This document shows positions 4,946-5,398 of a stretch of DNA of 5,398 nt, piece by piece. A model generated the notes under the pieces. That model saw only the letters and a program-made list of their open reading frames with translations. It was not told the DNA's origin and ran no database searches. The stretch comes from CALIZF01 sp046292445 (lineage in GTDB: Bacteria > Pseudomonadota > Alphaproteobacteria > Rhodobacterales > Rhodobacteraceae): NCBI GenBank assembly GCA_046292445.1, contig JBKBQT010000076.1, forward strand, positions 1 to 5,398, read 5' to 3'. The first letter of the stretch is position 1. Every line of letters begins with the position of its first letter. The position numbers and the translations under genes were made by a program.

Positions 4946-5398
4946 ATGACCCAGATTCAGCTTTCCGACGCCCAAGCCGTCATCCTGTCCACCGCCTGCG
5001 CGCGCGAGGACGGGGCAGTCTTCCCCGTCACCGCCAGCCTCAAGGGCGGCGCCGTCGGCAACGTCTGCAAGAGCCTCCTGAAGCAGGGCCTAATCGAGGA
5101 AATCGCCGCGACGGATCTAAACACGGTCTGGCGGCACGACGAGGAGCGCGGCCCGATCACGCTGCGCGCCACCCCTCTGGCCTACAGCACCCTCGGGATC
5201 ACGGACGAGCAGACCGAAACGCCGCAGGCCGAAACGCCGTCCGCCCCGGCCCAGCACCGGAAGGGCACCAAGCAGGCGACCCTGATCGAGATGCTCCGCG
5301 CCGAGGGCGGCGCGACCATCGACGAGATCGTCGCCGAAACGGGCTGGCTGAGTCATACAGTCAGAGGAGCGATGTCCGGCGCCCTGAAAAAGAAGCTC
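4946..5398 (+). CDS. DUF3489-type protein, 3' end beyond window
   Basis: 151 codons are visible with no stop before the edge. AAGGAG (4932-4937) lies 8 nt before the ATG at 4946. The first part (LSDAQAVILSTACAREDGAVFP at 6-27, then VGNVCKSLLKQGLIEE at 37-52) looks like a small winged-helix-like module. An acidic and proline-containing linker (about 84-105) leads to KQATLIEMLRAEGGATIDEIVAETGW at 109-134 and HTVRGAMSGALKKK at 137-150, the DUF3489 core, which resembles a winged helix-turn-helix and is cut by the edge. The molecular function is unknown; DNA binding is inferred from the fold pattern. From memory, such genes in alphaproteobacteria often precede DUF2924 and recombinase genes in mobile regions, which would lie to the right of this window. 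Its leader is unusually structured (4810-4944). Confidence 0.85.
   Translation, partial: MTQIQLSDAQAVILSTACAREDGAVFPVTASLKGGAVGNVCKSLLKQGLIEEIAATDLNTVWRHDEERGPITLRATPLAYSTLGITDEQTETPQAETPSAPAQHRKGTKQATLIEMLRAEGGATIDEIVAETGWLSHTVRGAMSGALKKKL

Noticed and set aside
4457..4975. 172-aa open frame on the minus strand across the plus-strand genes
   Set aside because: Antisense to two genes with good ribosome-binding sites. Its similarity to the plus-strand shadow frame near 2180-2270 is explained by the shared hairpin element, not by a shared protein.

Overview
The window looks like part of an integrated, lambda-type tailed-phage element in a GC-rich alphaproteobacterium. The protein sequences and gene order resemble prophages of Rhodobacterales (Paracoccus/Rhodobacter-like). 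That taxonomic call rests on recognising protein families, not on a marker gene.

Layout. Positions 4387 to 96 on the minus strand hold the start of a lambda-like DNA-packaging and head operon, in the canonical order: small terminase (Nu1-like), large terminase (gpA), head-tail joining protein (gpW) and portal (gpB). The genes overlap or nearly touch (53-nt overlap, 2-nt gap, 1-nt overlap), so they are probably translated as a coupled unit. Where lambda continues with the gpC protease/scaffold, this window instead shows the first 14 codons of what looks like an IS5-family transposase (44 to 1, minus, running off the edge). The unusually AT-rich end of the portal gene may already be IS sequence.

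Positions 4388-4498 are a 111-bp divergent intergenic region with a perfect 7+7 bp inverted repeat around a 5-nt spacer, a plausible operator. To its right, on the plus strand, are a 102-aa protein of unknown function and the start of a DUF3489-type protein whose winged-helix-like second half is cut by the window edge. Both have AAGGAG eight bases before the ATG.

The most unusual signal is a 39-nt double-stem hairpin present twice: inside the large terminase gene (2201-2239, minus) and in the 138-nt gap before the DUF3489 gene (4852-4890, plus). The copies differ at 8 positions, and all 8 fall into four compensatory base-pair swaps. Loop, internal loop and one U-G wobble are unchanged. Both copies are in the sense orientation of the surrounding transcript and are flanked by GGTGA and GAACG. 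A third, looser hairpin with the same flanks lies in the 102-aa gene (4571-4613, plus). This suggests a small family of palindromic or structured-RNA elements that can sit inside genes. The whole gap before DUF3489 can be folded into successive hairpins, with the ribosome-binding site next to the last stem.
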